In this document: in pieces, positions 19,152-29,020 of the stretch | How the letters are laid out: the number at the start of each line of letters is the position of its first letter | Numbering within the stretch: position 1 is the first letter of the stretch | From: Verrucomicrobiales bacterium | Lineage (GTDB): Bacteria > Verrucomicrobiota > Verrucomicrobiia > Verrucomicrobiales > DEV007 | NCBI GenBank assembly: GCA_029213265.1 | Contig: JARGNG010000014.1 | Span: forward strand, 57,442-121,441 | Direction: 5' to 3' | DNA: 64,000 bases | Position numbers and translations under genes: made by a program | Notes under the pieces: generated by a model | The model's database searches: none | What the model saw: the letters and a program-made list of their open reading frames with translations, nothing else | Told to the model about the DNA's origin: nothing

Positions 19152-20435
19152 TCAGGCTTCGCTTTCGCTTTCCACACGGAATCTCAGAAGGAAGACGATC
19201 ATCCCCACCAGCGAGATCGCCCCGAGCGAGTACCAGAAGGGGCGAAACTCGGCGAGGACGAACATTTTCCCACTCGCGAAAAAGTGGGCCAGTACCCAGT
19301 TGAGCGCGACGGCAAGAAGCGGCCCGATTCCATACCAGATGAAATTGAAGACGGATTGTGCCGTGTTGGCGACATCTTTGGAGGCGACTTTGTTGATGTA
19401 AATGAAGCAGGTGCTGGTAAAGAAAGCATAGCAGACTCCGTGAACTCCGAGACCGATCAGGATCACCCACATCGGAATTCCGACGGTTCCGAAAAGAAAG
19501 AAGCGAAAGGCGTAGGCACCGATGCCGATCGCAAGAACGGCTTTGAATCCGATCTTTGGAAGGAGCCGGCCGAGTACCGTATACATCACGATTTCGCAGA
19601 TCTGTCCGATGGCCATGGCGGGCAGTAAATACGCACTGTCCAGCCCCGCCTCGCCAAGATATTTCGCGCACTGCATGAAATAGATGGTATTCATCGGGCT
19701 GATGATCAGCGTCACGAAAAGGAGCACCGCGATCGACGGCACCTTCAAAAGAGCAAAGGCATCCGCCACGGCCGGTCGCTGCGACTGAGAAGGAATCGGA
19801 GGCGTGTTGGGTAGAAAGAAGAAAGCCCAGGCTCCGTATCCGAAGGCCATGATCCCGGACCACATCACCGACTTTTTCATTTCCCCCATCACCATGGGAA
19901 CGTCATCCCCTTTGAAAAACGGGGGCAGCCAACTGCCGGTCACATTCGTCTTGAGAACGAGCAGGGAAAAGGTCCATCCCATCAGAACCCAGCCCACCGC
20001 CGTCCAGAGTCGGACATTCGGGAACTGCCTCGCCGGTTCCTTCAGATGCCGCATTGCGAGCGCGTTGCAGATGGCCGCCGCGGGCATAAACATGAGCGTG
20101 AACGAGACGGAGAGGAGAAGCCAGGCTACGAAGGTGGATTGCGGATACACTGCGATCTTGAGGAGCCCTCCGATCATCATGAGAATTCCGAGGACGCGCT
20201 GGGCAGGGAATCTTCGATCAGCGAACTGAACGAGGAAAGGGGAGCAAAGCGCCCCGACGGAAGCCGCGATTCCAACGATCGCACCCATCTGCGTTTCGGA
20301 GAATCCGAGCCCGCCCACGGACGGATCGGCGGTCAGGAATTTCCCCGCGATCGGAAGCCACAATCCGTAGATGCCGAATTGAAGAAACATCATCGCACAG
20401 AGGCGGATGTAGTTGGGGGGGAGTTTCGTGTTCAT
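19152..20435 (-). CDS. MFS transporter, nucleoside:H+ symporter-like
   Basis: Multiple TM segments; MNTKLPPNYIRLCAMMFLQFGIYGLWLPIAGKFL. Confidence 0.82.
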   Translation of the reverse strand: MNTKLPPNYIRLCAMMFLQFGIYGLWLPIAGKFLTADPSVGGLGFSETQMGAIVGIAASVGALCSPFLVQFADRRFPAQRVLGILMMIGGLLKIAVYPQSTFVAWLLLSVSFTLMFMPAAAICNALAMRHLKEPARQFPNVRLWTAVGWVLMGWTFSLLVLKTNVTGSWLPPFFKGDDVPMVMGEMKKSVMWSGIMAFGYGAWAFFFLPNTPPIPSQSQRPAVADAFALLKVPSIAVLLFVTLIISPMNTIYFMQCAKYLGEAGLDSAYLLPAMAIGQICEIVMYTVLGRLLPKIGFKAVLAIGIGAYAFRFFLFGTVGIPMWVILIGLGVHGVCYAFFTSTCFIYINKVASKDVANTAQSVFNFIWYGIGPLLAVALNWVLAHFFASGKMFVLAEFRPFWYSLGAISLVGMIVFLLRFRVESESEA

Positions 20436-20509
20436 ATCGTATGTCTGCCGCAGCAGCGTGGCCGCCTTCGCAAGAAGGTGGCTTCTCAACCACGCTTCAG
20501 CGGTCGTGG

Positions 20510-21760
20510 CTACACCGTCTCAAAAAAATCGATCATTTGCACGGTCTCTCCGCCCTCGTCAATCGACTTGAGGGCCGCGAGAATCATCCGGGTCGCTTCC
20601 AGCCCGTATTTTCCATCGACCGGTGAGTCCCCCCCCCGTGCAAAAGCGGCGATCTCCCGGACCAATCTCTTGTCCGCACCGAAATGAGAGCTCTCGAAAT
20701 CATCGGACTTGCAGTGGATAACTTCGTGGCTCCTGGTTCCGTAATCGGTAACGATATCGATTTCGCCGCGAAGCCTCGTCAGGATAATTCTACCTTTTGT
20801 CCCAACCAGTTCCAGGGTCTCTTCATCCTCCGCCTGCGGCCCGTAGACAGCGTAGAAGATCGAAGCAACGATTCCGTTGTTGTATTGATAGTGAATCGAG
20901 GCGTGGTCAAAAATATCGGCTCCCGATTTGTAAACGCAGTTGTCTTTCCGCTTCAAGGGATCCGTTTCCGTCTCGTAGCTGCGATCCACCGCCCCCTTCA
21001 TCTGGTCCTGCGTATCCGGCATCGCCACTTCCGCGCGGTAGGGGCAGTCCCGATCACAGACCGAGCAGAATTCCGGGGCATCCTTTTCCTCCTCAAAAAC
21101 ATGGCGTCCGCCAAAGGCATTGACCCGGTTCGCCCGCGCATCCCCGGCGAACCAGTTGAAGACATCGGTGTAGTGCGAGCCTTTGTCGTTCAGGGCGCCA
21201 CCACTCACGGCCCGGGTGCGATGCCATGTCTGAAAGTAGAAAGAGTAGGGGAGAACCGCCCGAATCAGCATCATCTTGAGATCGCCGATGACCCCGCTTT
21301 CGACGATCTCGTGCAACTTGAGCCAGGGCGTCTCGTAACGCCTCGTGAATCCCATGATCATCGGATTGCCCGCTTCTTCCTCCGCCTTTCGAATCGCGAT
21401 CGAATCCTCCATTGTATGGGCGATCGGCTTGTCGAGGTAGACCTTCTTCCCGGAAAGGAGCGCCGGAATGGTTGCCTCGGCGTGGGCTGCGGTCGGGGAG
21501 GTGATCACGATCAGGTCGACGCCGGGATCATCGATGAGACCCTGCGCTTTGGTATAGAACCGGGGGGAAAAGGGTTCGTTCCCCGCTTTTGCCGCCGCCT
21601 CATTGACATCGTCCAGTGCAATCTGCATCCGGCTTTCCGTTCGATTGCAAAACGCCGTGATGACTATATCGAGCTCCCGGCTTTGCTCCGCAATCTGACG
21701 GCCGATGCAGGTAATGCCGCGACTGCCCGTTCCAATGATTCCAACTCGCAGGGTACTCAT
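20510..21760 (-). CDS. Gfo/Idh/MocA family oxidoreductase
   Basis: MSTLRVGIIGTGSRGITCIGRQI; GKKVYLDKPIAHTMEDS. Confidence 0.9.
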   Translation of the reverse strand: MSTLRVGIIGTGSRGITCIGRQIAEQSRELDIVITAFCNRTESRMQIALDDVNEAAAKAGNEPFSPRFYTKAQGLIDDPGVDLIVITSPTAAHAEATIPALLSGKKVYLDKPIAHTMEDSIAIRKAEEEAGNPMIMGFTRRYETPWLKLHEIVESGVIGDLKMMLIRAVLPYSFYFQTWHRTRAVSGGALNDKGSHYTDVFNWFAGDARANRVNAFGGRHVFEEEKDAPEFCSVCDRDCPYRAEVAMPDTQDQMKGAVDRSYETETDPLKRKDNCVYKSGADIFDHASIHYQYNNGIVASIFYAVYGPQAEDEETLELVGTKGRIILTRLRGEIDIVTDYGTRSHEVIHCKSDDFESSHFGADKRLVREIAAFARGGDSPVDGKYGLEATRMILAALKSIDEGGETVQMIDFFETV

Positions 21761-23292
21761 TTTCTCAAAAATACGGGGGAACTCCAGGCCCACTGATCAT
21801 TCAATTGCCGGACGCGGACATAGTAGAATCCATCGTCTTCGCTCCCTTCATCAACGAAAGAGAAATTCCAGTTCCATTCGTGCGGAAGCGGTGCCCGGTG
21901 GAATCTCCACGAGGGCGCGTCGGTGTGATCAAGGCTTCCGCTTCGGGCTCCTTTGAGTAAATCTTCGAGGCTATGTTCGGCTCGAACGCCGTTCATGACG
22001 GCATACGCTTTGGCATGGCGTGGCATCTCCACTTCGAGACACATTCCCTGCGTAGTGGGCGTCGAATTGGTAGGGTTTCCACTGGATTCGGTTTCAAAGA
22101 AAACAGCGTCATCCCCGCTGGAAACCACGCGTGATCGATAGAACGACTCGCCATCTTCGGTGTCCCGCTCGGAGGGCGAAACGACTTCGAGGCCACGGAA
22201 TCTGGGTTCGACGCCAAGTATTCTCCCTTCTTCGATTCCGAATTCGACTTCCCATTCCGCAGTCCGGTGCTTCGCCCCCCAACCGAGTTCGAGGAAAAGC
22301 TTCGTGCGAATCAGTTCGGAATCATCCGCGAAAGGTTCCACATCCGTTTGTGAAAACCGTTTCCACAAGGCTCCGTCCTTGATGACATCGACGCAGTCAA
22401 TCGGTCCTCCGGCGCGAACGTCAATTTCGATCTCCCGGTTCTTCGAGGCTGGAAGCACGGAACCAAGCGGATTTCCGTTCACGGCGAATTGCAGTTCGAT
22501 TCGATCCCCCGTCAGCGCGATGAGCCGGCGATCATAGAGAGCCTTCCAAATGGCTTCCCGGGAGCCGTTTTCAGACCAAAGCAAAGTCCGGCCGTGTCCA
22601 TAGCTTCCCGGATGTCCACTGTGATGGTCGGTGCCACCGGAAAAGCCGAAGATGTGTCCCTTTTCCAAACCACAGGCAACCGTGCTTTCCCAGTCCGACG
22701 GTCCCATCGAGTGGAGAAAGGGGCGGGTGTTTTCACTGGTTTCAGAACATCCGTGCATCGAGAGCATTTCCACAAAGGGAGCAAAGCGGGGATCAAAGGT
22801 ATCCCAATCGATTCCCCGGGTTCCCTTTCGATATCCGACATGGTGCGGCTGTGCGATGCTGTCCTTTCCCTGATTCCGGAGTTCCTGCAACTGCGCATGG
22901 AGATCCTCCAGATTCTCCGGATACAAGAGGTCTCCTTCGAGGTTCTTGTAGAGCATATTCCGATCGCCTGACTCGCAGGAATGAACTTCGAATCCCGGAA
23001 AGATCACGAATTGACCCTCCCGGTTTCTTTCCCGCATGGTTTCCAGCGCACTTTCCCAAACAGACTTGAGCCGGGCGAAACCCTCTTCGTGGAAATCAAT
23101 GATGTATTGAATGCGTTCGCTCGGCTCCGGCATGTCGGGCCAATGAGCATGACCGGTGATCGAAACAAAATCCAATTGCTCCTCCGCATTGGAAAGCGCG
23201 TCTTCGAGGGAGCCGTGGCCATAGGAAATGCCACAATGATTGTGCATATCGCCGTAGAGCGGCTTCAGGGGCTCGAAGGAAGGTAGACTCAT
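21757..23292 (-). CDS. PHP-like/DUF3604-like metal-dependent phosphoesterase domain protein
   Basis: PLYGDMHNHCGISYGHGSLEDALSNAEEQLDFVSITGHAHWPDMP. Confidence 0.7.
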   Translation of the reverse strand: MSLPSFEPLKPLYGDMHNHCGISYGHGSLEDALSNAEEQLDFVSITGHAHWPDMPEPSERIQYIIDFHEEGFARLKSVWESALETMRERNREGQFVIFPGFEVHSCESGDRNMLYKNLEGDLLYPENLEDLHAQLQELRNQGKDSIAQPHHVGYRKGTRGIDWDTFDPRFAPFVEMLSMHGCSETSENTRPFLHSMGPSDWESTVACGLEKGHIFGFSGGTDHHSGHPGSYGHGRTLLWSENGSREAIWKALYDRRLIALTGDRIELQFAVNGNPLGSVLPASKNREIEIDVRAGGPIDCVDVIKDGALWKRFSQTDVEPFADDSELIRTKLFLELGWGAKHRTAEWEVEFGIEEGRILGVEPRFRGLEVVSPSERDTEDGESFYRSRVVSSGDDAVFFETESSGNPTNSTPTTQGMCLEVEMPRHAKAYAVMNGVRAEHSLEDLLKGARSGSLDHTDAPSWRFHRAPLPHEWNWNFSFVDEGSEDDGFYYVRVRQLNDQWAWSSPVFLRK

Positions 23293-23396
23293 CGCAGATA
23301 TCGAGGCTACGCCGGATCTTGTCCTTTGCAATTTTATTATACAATTAATTTACATTTTGATTTTGCATAATGATGATGGAACAATGAAGGCATCGA

Positions 23397-24425
23397 ATGA
23401 AAGCGCCCACGATGACAGATGTTGCCCGATGCGCGGGCGTCTCTCACGCGACTGTCTCCCGAATCATCAACGGGCGACCGGGCGTGAGTTCGCGGGCCGA
23501 GGAAGCCGTTCGCAAGGCCATGGCCGAATTGCAATACCTGGCTCCTCCGAGTGAACAGAGGCCGGGTCGATCGGCAAAACCGCGTAAAACCAGACTGCGG
23601 CATCATGTTGCCCTGCTTACCTTTGATGGGGCATTGACTGATCACAGTGCCTTCGTCGCTTCGATTTATGAAGGCGCCCGGCGAGCAGCGAGGGCACATG
23701 ATTTCGTCGTATCGCTGCTTTCGCTCGATGATTTTGATACTGTCCCGAGCTGGATTCACCCGGACAATCTCGATGGCCTTCTTCTCCACGGACTTCGATC
23801 GCGCGATCACCTCGCCCGAACGGCGGCGGAAATTCCCTCTCTCTGGTTGACGACTCACGAAGATGGCACAGGCGATTCGGTCCTTCCGGGCAATGACGCG
23901 GTTGGCCGGATCGCCGCGAAGTTTCTGAAAGAGCGGGGCCATCAAAATGTTGCCGCTCTTTGCATCGAATCCGACAATCCATCCTACTCGGTTCGACTGG
24001 ATTCGTTTGTGCAATCTGCGAGAAAGGAGAAAATGAAAGCCGCCTCGATTGCACTTACGAAGCGCGAGCAGAATTTGCCCGAGGCCGCTGATAGGATGCG
24101 ATGCCTCATTCAGAAATTGGCGGGGCTGAAAAAGAAGGACCGTCCCACGGGGCTTTTTCTTCCCTCGGATTTTATGACGGCACTCGCGCATGCAGAATGC
24201 CGCCGATTGAACCTGCGTCCGGGAATAGATTTCGAATTCGTTTCCTGCGATAATGAAACCGCCTATCTTGACGGGCTCTATCCCCGTCCTGCCACGATTG
24301 ATCTGGGGACTGAAGCTCGGGGAAAGCTTGCCTTTGAAATGCTCTTCTCCCGAATTCAGGACCCGGCCCGCGATCGAAAATCTACCTTACTACTCGATCC
24401 TGTTCTGGTGCCCTCGCGGGATTGA
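23397..24425 (+). CDS. LacI family transcriptional regulator
   Basis: TMTDVARCAGVSHATVSRIINGRPGVSSRAEEAVRKAMAELQY helix-turn-helix. Confidence 0.92.
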   Translation: MKAPTMTDVARCAGVSHATVSRIINGRPGVSSRAEEAVRKAMAELQYLAPPSEQRPGRSAKPRKTRLRHHVALLTFDGALTDHSAFVASIYEGARRAARAHDFVVSLLSLDDFDTVPSWIHPDNLDGLLLHGLRSRDHLARTAAEIPSLWLTTHEDGTGDSVLPGNDAVGRIAAKFLKERGHQNVAALCIESDNPSYSVRLDSFVQSARKEKMKAASIALTKREQNLPEAADRMRCLIQKLAGLKKKDRPTGLFLPSDFMTALAHAECRRLNLRPGIDFEFVSCDNETAYLDGLYPRPATIDLGTEARGKLAFEMLFSRIQDPARDRKSTLLLDPVLVPSRD

Positions 24426-24428
24426 GCG

Positions 24429-25916
24429 TCATGCAATCCAGTCCGTGATCACTTTCCCACCGACGTCGGTAAGCCGGAAGTCTCGTCCCTGGAAGCGATA
24501 GGTCAGCTTCAGGTGATCGAGACCGAACTGATGCAGCATCGTCGCATGGAGATCATTCGCGTGGACCGGCTTGTCGACAATGTTCCAGCCGATTTCATCG
24601 GTTTCCCCGTAGGTCATTCCTCCCTTGAGTCCACCTCCGGCAAGCATCATGGAGTAGGCAAAAGGATGATGATCACGGCCGGTTACACCGGCACGTCCAC
24701 GGCGGTTCTCGCCGAGCGGAGTCCGTCCAAATTCCGAGCCCCAGACCACCATGGTCGAGTCGAGGAGACCCCGCTGTTTGAGGTCCTTGATCAACGCGGC
24801 GATGGGCTGATCCACGGCACCGGCGTTGTAGCCTAGCTGAGTATCAAGATCGGAATGTTGATCCCAGCTTGCGTGAACAATATTGATAAAGCGGACCCCT
24901 CTTTCCACCATTCGTCGGGCGAGGAGGCAATTCCTCGCGAAGGTGTCGTAGGTTTGCTTCCCGGGTAGAGAACCCCGGAAATTACTTCCTTCCGGTTCGG
25001 GCCGTCCGATTCCGTAGAAATCGAGCGTCTTTTGCGATTCCCCTGACAAGTCCACCAGTTCAGGCGCGGCTGTTTGCATGCGATTGGCCAGCTCGTAGTT
25101 GGCAATGCGGCTCGCGATCTCCGGGTCACGGATTTCGGCATACTTCCGTTCATTCAAATCCTTGAGGGCGTCGAGCCCGCCGCGCTGCAGTTCGTCAGGG
25201 AGGCCTTCGGGGTTTTTTAAATTGAGAACCGGCGATCCCTCGTTCCGAAACTGAACCCCGGAATACTTCGAAGGGAGAAAACCCGATTGCCAGAGCGTCG
25301 ATCCGCCGGAGGAACCGCGTCCTGCGGTAAGAACGACGTAGCCGGGGAGATTTCGCGATTCCGAACCGAGACCGTAGTTCAGCCACGATCCCATGGTCGG
25401 CATGCCGAACCGGGAGACGCCGCATTGCATCAGTAACTGGCCGGGATGATGATTAAATTCTTCGCTGTGCATCGAGCGGACGAGGAGCATGTCATCAGCG
25501 CATGTCCCCAGATTCGGAAGAAGATCAGACAGCTCCATTCCGCACTCCCCGTGGCGTTTCCACTTGCGAGGAGAGCCCATGATGGTGGCTGTGTCAGGCT
25601 GGAGAAAAGCGAAGCGGGCTTTGTCGGTGAGCTCCTTCGGCATTTTCTCCCCATCGAGTTCATTCAGCTTTGGCTTGTGATCGAAGAGGTCCAGTTGCGA
25701 GGGCGCACCCGCCATGAAAATGAAGATGCATGCTTTAGCCTTCGCTTCCTGATGGGAGTTCAAAGCATTGAATTGATCCGGATCCTTTGCCGTTGCGGCG
25801 TTGAGCAATCCATCCTGGCTCAACATGGATCCGAGGGCGATGCCTCCGAGACCTGATGCGGAAGTGGTCAGGAATTCGCGTCGCGAGTGATTCAATTTGG
25901 ATTCAAATGGATTCAT
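24429..25916 (-). CDS. DUF1501 domain-containing protein
   Basis: NHSRREFLTTSASGLGGIALGSML; WGSEFGRTPLGENRRGRAGVTGRDHHPFAYSMMLAGGGLKGG. Confidence 0.92.
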   Translation of the reverse strand: MNPFESKLNHSRREFLTTSASGLGGIALGSMLSQDGLLNAATAKDPDQFNALNSHQEAKAKACIFIFMAGAPSQLDLFDHKPKLNELDGEKMPKELTDKARFAFLQPDTATIMGSPRKWKRHGECGMELSDLLPNLGTCADDMLLVRSMHSEEFNHHPGQLLMQCGVSRFGMPTMGSWLNYGLGSESRNLPGYVVLTAGRGSSGGSTLWQSGFLPSKYSGVQFRNEGSPVLNLKNPEGLPDELQRGGLDALKDLNERKYAEIRDPEIASRIANYELANRMQTAAPELVDLSGESQKTLDFYGIGRPEPEGSNFRGSLPGKQTYDTFARNCLLARRMVERGVRFINIVHASWDQHSDLDTQLGYNAGAVDQPIAALIKDLKQRGLLDSTMVVWGSEFGRTPLGENRRGRAGVTGRDHHPFAYSMMLAGGGLKGGMTYGETDEIGWNIVDKPVHANDLHATMLHQFGLDHLKLTYRFQGRDFRLTDVGGKVITDWIA

Positions 25917-25920
25917 GGCT

Positions 25921-28900
25921 TTACCCTCTCGTTAAAAATTCATCGAGGTTCAAAATCACGCGCACCGTGGCGGCCCAACTGGCGGCTTCCTCTGCAGAGA
26001 CTCCTTCCGGCAGGTTTGCACCGGCGAAGGCGAGCGCATCCTGCCCGTTGTCCCGATAGTAGGAGCGGGCATTCTCAAGAAGGCTCGCGAGCCGTTCGCG
26101 TTCGGGATCCTCCGGTGCCCGGGAAAGGCAAAGATGAAAGGCGCGCTCGAGTCGGGCGGCGTCGCTTTCTTCTTTCACTTCCCGCAGGACCCGGGCCGCG
26201 AGCGCCTGCGCCGACTCCGTGAAGGTCTCGTTGTTCAAGGTGATCAGAGCAGCGAGCGGGGTGTTTGACCGGGTCCGCTTCACGTTGGTGACGTTGGAAT
26301 CAGGACAGTCGAAGGTCATCAGATTCGGATGGGGCGCGGTTCGTTTGAAGAACGTGTATAATCCACGTCGAAACCGGTCTTCGCCGGGGCTGACGACCCA
26401 TTTGAATGCGGAGTTGTAGTTGGCATCCGTGACCCCCGGAGGGATCAAAGGAAACACGCTCGGTCCGCCTGTTTTCTGGGAAAGCAACCCTGCTGCCGAG
26501 AGGGAAATATCACGAACGATCTCCGCCTCAACCCGGAAGCGATTTTGCCGGGCGAGGAAGTGATTTTTCGGGTCGATGTCGACAAGGTCCTGCCGGTGCG
26601 CTGAGGATCGCTGGTAGGCCCCGCTGGAAACGATCTCGCGGATGAGCTTCTTTCGAGACCAGCCGTTTTGAATGAATTCGGAAGCGAGCCAGTCAAGCAA
26701 CTCCGGATGGGTCGGCCGATCTCCGCGAACGCCGAAGTCATTCACCGTTCTCACGATCCCTTCACCAAAAAGGTGTCCCCAGATTCGATTGACGATGACA
26801 CGGGGCGGCAAAGGATTCTCACCGCTTACGAGCCACTTCGCGAAATCGAGTCGGTCTCCGTGTTCTCCACGATGTTCGACGGCGGGAAGGGAGGCAAAGG
26901 TTCCGGGGCTGACCTCGTGAAGCGGTTCTTTGAATTCGCCCCGGCGAAAGACGTGAGTGCGGCGGCGGTCCGTTTCCCGTTCCGTCAGGACCCGGATGTC
27001 CATTTCCGGCTTCCCGGGAAGTTCCGCTTCGAGCCTGGCTACCTTGGCTTTCAGCCCGGAAACGGAAGGATCCCATCGCGAATAGAAACGACTTAACGGG
27101 GCACTGTCCTGTTGGGTGCCGGCCGGTTGATTTTTCGTCAGGATGTTCCGGAGTTCCGGAGGGGCGACCAGTCGGGTCGGGGAAGTCAAAACGCTGAGCC
27201 GGAATTTTCCGATCATGTGCTTTGTGCCGTAGTTCTGGACCAACGCGATGATGTATTTCTGCGCCTTGTCACTCTGGACGGGATGAACGAGGCCAAACAC
27301 AGCATGATTCGCTTTCCCATACTGCGGCCCGATGGCCCAGCCGCTTCCTTCGTTTTTGGGCTTCACATTGTCATCGATCGCGCCGGTCACCTTCCAGGTC
27401 TTTTCCTGCGAATGAGTGGCCTCGGCATCGCCGAAGGGCTGCGGCTTGCCGCCGACCTGAAAGACAAGTTGATTCAAAACGAAGTTCCCGTGCTCCACCC
27501 GACCGGGGCCACCGGAGGGGAGGGAATCGTCGGGGAGCACTTCCAGTTTAAATCCGGTGATCTGCATTCCGGCGGGGATTTCCCCCTCGATCCGATAGGT
27601 TCCGGAATCGGGACTGGTTCCGCCGACGAGAACGGATTGGTCTTCTTTGTTCTGTGTGAGGGTAACTCCTTTCGGCCCCGACATTTTCTGAATCGGGAGA
27701 GGGGCGAAGACCTCCTCTTCCGATGCTGCCGCAAGTTTCTGTTTCGTCTCCGCGACCAGTTCGGGGATCCGGGGCAGTAGGTCGGCTTCCGCTTTGGTCA
27801 GCAATTTTTTCGCTTCCTCCAATTGGGTTTGTTTCCCTGCGAGGGCGGTTTTCCAGCGTTCGACATCCGCCGGAGGTGCGGACAGCTTTTGCGCGGTTTC
27901 ATCGCCGTTGTTGAAATAGGCAAAGAGTTCGTAGTATTCGTCGACCGTGATTTCGTCGTACTTGTGAGTGTGACAGCGGGCGCATCCGACGGTCAGGCCG
28001 AGCCAGACGGTGCCGGTTGTTTCGACTCGATCCATCACTGCGGCAACCCGCCACTGCTCCTTGTCCGTTCCCCCTTCGGTGTTTGTCAGGGTTTGCCGGT
28101 TGAAGGCGGTCGCGAGAAGCTGGTCCTCGCTTCGATCGGGAAGCAGGTCTCCCGCAAACTGTTCGATGGTGAACTGATCGAAGGGCAGGTCTGCATTGAA
28201 CGCATTGATGACCCAATCGCGATAGCGCCACGCGTTCATGCGGTTGTTGTCCTTTTCATAGCCATCGGAGTCGGCGTAGCGGGCATGGTCGAGCCAGTGG
28301 CGTCCCCATCGTTCCCCAAAGTGGCGCGAGGCAAGCAGGTCACTGACAAGTCGATCAAGAGCTTCGTTCCGGTTTTTCTGAAAACGCGGCAGATGATCGG
28401 CCACCTGCTCCGGAGTCGGGGGCAGGCCGATGAGGTCGTAGAAAAGGCGTCGGATCAGGGTGATGTCGTCCGCCGGCGGGGAAGGCTCGATCGTTTTTTC
28501 ACGGAGCTTTTCCGAAATGAAAAAGTCGATCGCTGATTGGCCCTCCGACAGCTTTCCTGAATCGAAGGACGCGAGCTCGCGATAGGCCCAGTGTTTGGGC
28601 CAGTCGGCGCCTTCCGCGATCCACTGCTCCAGTTTTTCTTTCTCTTTTGCGGTGAGCGGCTCCGCCTTGTCCGGTGGCGGCATGACCTCATCCGGATCCT
28701 CCGAGTGAATTCTTGCGAGCAAATGAGAAGCCAGCACATCTCCGGGAACAATGGCTTTCTCGCCGGATTTCAGCTCCTGCGAGGCGAATTCAATCGAGGT
28801 CAGTCGAAGTCCGGCCTTTTTGTCATCGGGTCCGTGGCAAAGAGTGCATTTCTCGGCAAAGATCGGCTGGATCTCATTTACGAAGTCGACCTCTGCGGCA

Positions 28901-28956
28901 ACAGGCAGAATGCCGGCAACAAAGCCAAGGGAGGAGATCACAACGAACCTTTTCAT
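25921..28956 (-). CDS. PSCyt1 (cytochrome c-like) + DUF1549 + DUF1553 protein
   Basis: IFAEKCTLCHGPDDKKAGLRL; GERWGRHWLDHARYADSDGYEKDN; VNRIWGHLFGEGIVRTVNDFG. Confidence 0.93.
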   Translation of the reverse strand: MKRFVVISSLGFVAGILPVAAEVDFVNEIQPIFAEKCTLCHGPDDKKAGLRLTSIEFASQELKSGEKAIVPGDVLASHLLARIHSEDPDEVMPPPDKAEPLTAKEKEKLEQWIAEGADWPKHWAYRELASFDSGKLSEGQSAIDFFISEKLREKTIEPSPPADDITLIRRLFYDLIGLPPTPEQVADHLPRFQKNRNEALDRLVSDLLASRHFGERWGRHWLDHARYADSDGYEKDNNRMNAWRYRDWVINAFNADLPFDQFTIEQFAGDLLPDRSEDQLLATAFNRQTLTNTEGGTDKEQWRVAAVMDRVETTGTVWLGLTVGCARCHTHKYDEITVDEYYELFAYFNNGDETAQKLSAPPADVERWKTALAGKQTQLEEAKKLLTKAEADLLPRIPELVAETKQKLAAASEEEVFAPLPIQKMSGPKGVTLTQNKEDQSVLVGGTSPDSGTYRIEGEIPAGMQITGFKLEVLPDDSLPSGGPGRVEHGNFVLNQLVFQVGGKPQPFGDAEATHSQEKTWKVTGAIDDNVKPKNEGSGWAIGPQYGKANHAVFGLVHPVQSDKAQKYIIALVQNYGTKHMIGKFRLSVLTSPTRLVAPPELRNILTKNQPAGTQQDSAPLSRFYSRWDPSVSGLKAKVARLEAELPGKPEMDIRVLTERETDRRRTHVFRRGEFKEPLHEVSPGTFASLPAVEHRGEHGDRLDFAKWLVSGENPLPPRVIVNRIWGHLFGEGIVRTVNDFGVRGDRPTHPELLDWLASEFIQNGWSRKKLIREIVSSGAYQRSSAHRQDLVDIDPKNHFLARQNRFRVEAEIVRDISLSAAGLLSQKTGGPSVFPLIPPGVTDANYNSAFKWVVSPGEDRFRRGLYTFFKRTAPHPNLMTFDCPDSNVTNVKRTRSNTPLAALITLNNETFTESAQALAARVLREVKEESDAARLERAFHLCLSRAPEDPERERLASLLENARSYYRDNGQDALAFAGANLPEGVSAEEAASWAATVRVILNLDEFLTRG

Positions 28957-29020
28957 GGTTAGTAAGCGTGATGAAATTTTCGAGTCAGGTCAAGAGACGC
29001 AAGAAGGTGAAGATCGGCGG

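Noticed and set aside
20684-21796. 370-aa + strand ORF
   Set aside because: Antisense to Gfo/Idh/MocA gene 20510-21760.
22988-22998. TTCGAATCC-like T-loop sequence
   Set aside because: Inside the PHP-domain CDS, with no acceptor or anticodon stems around it; no tRNA.
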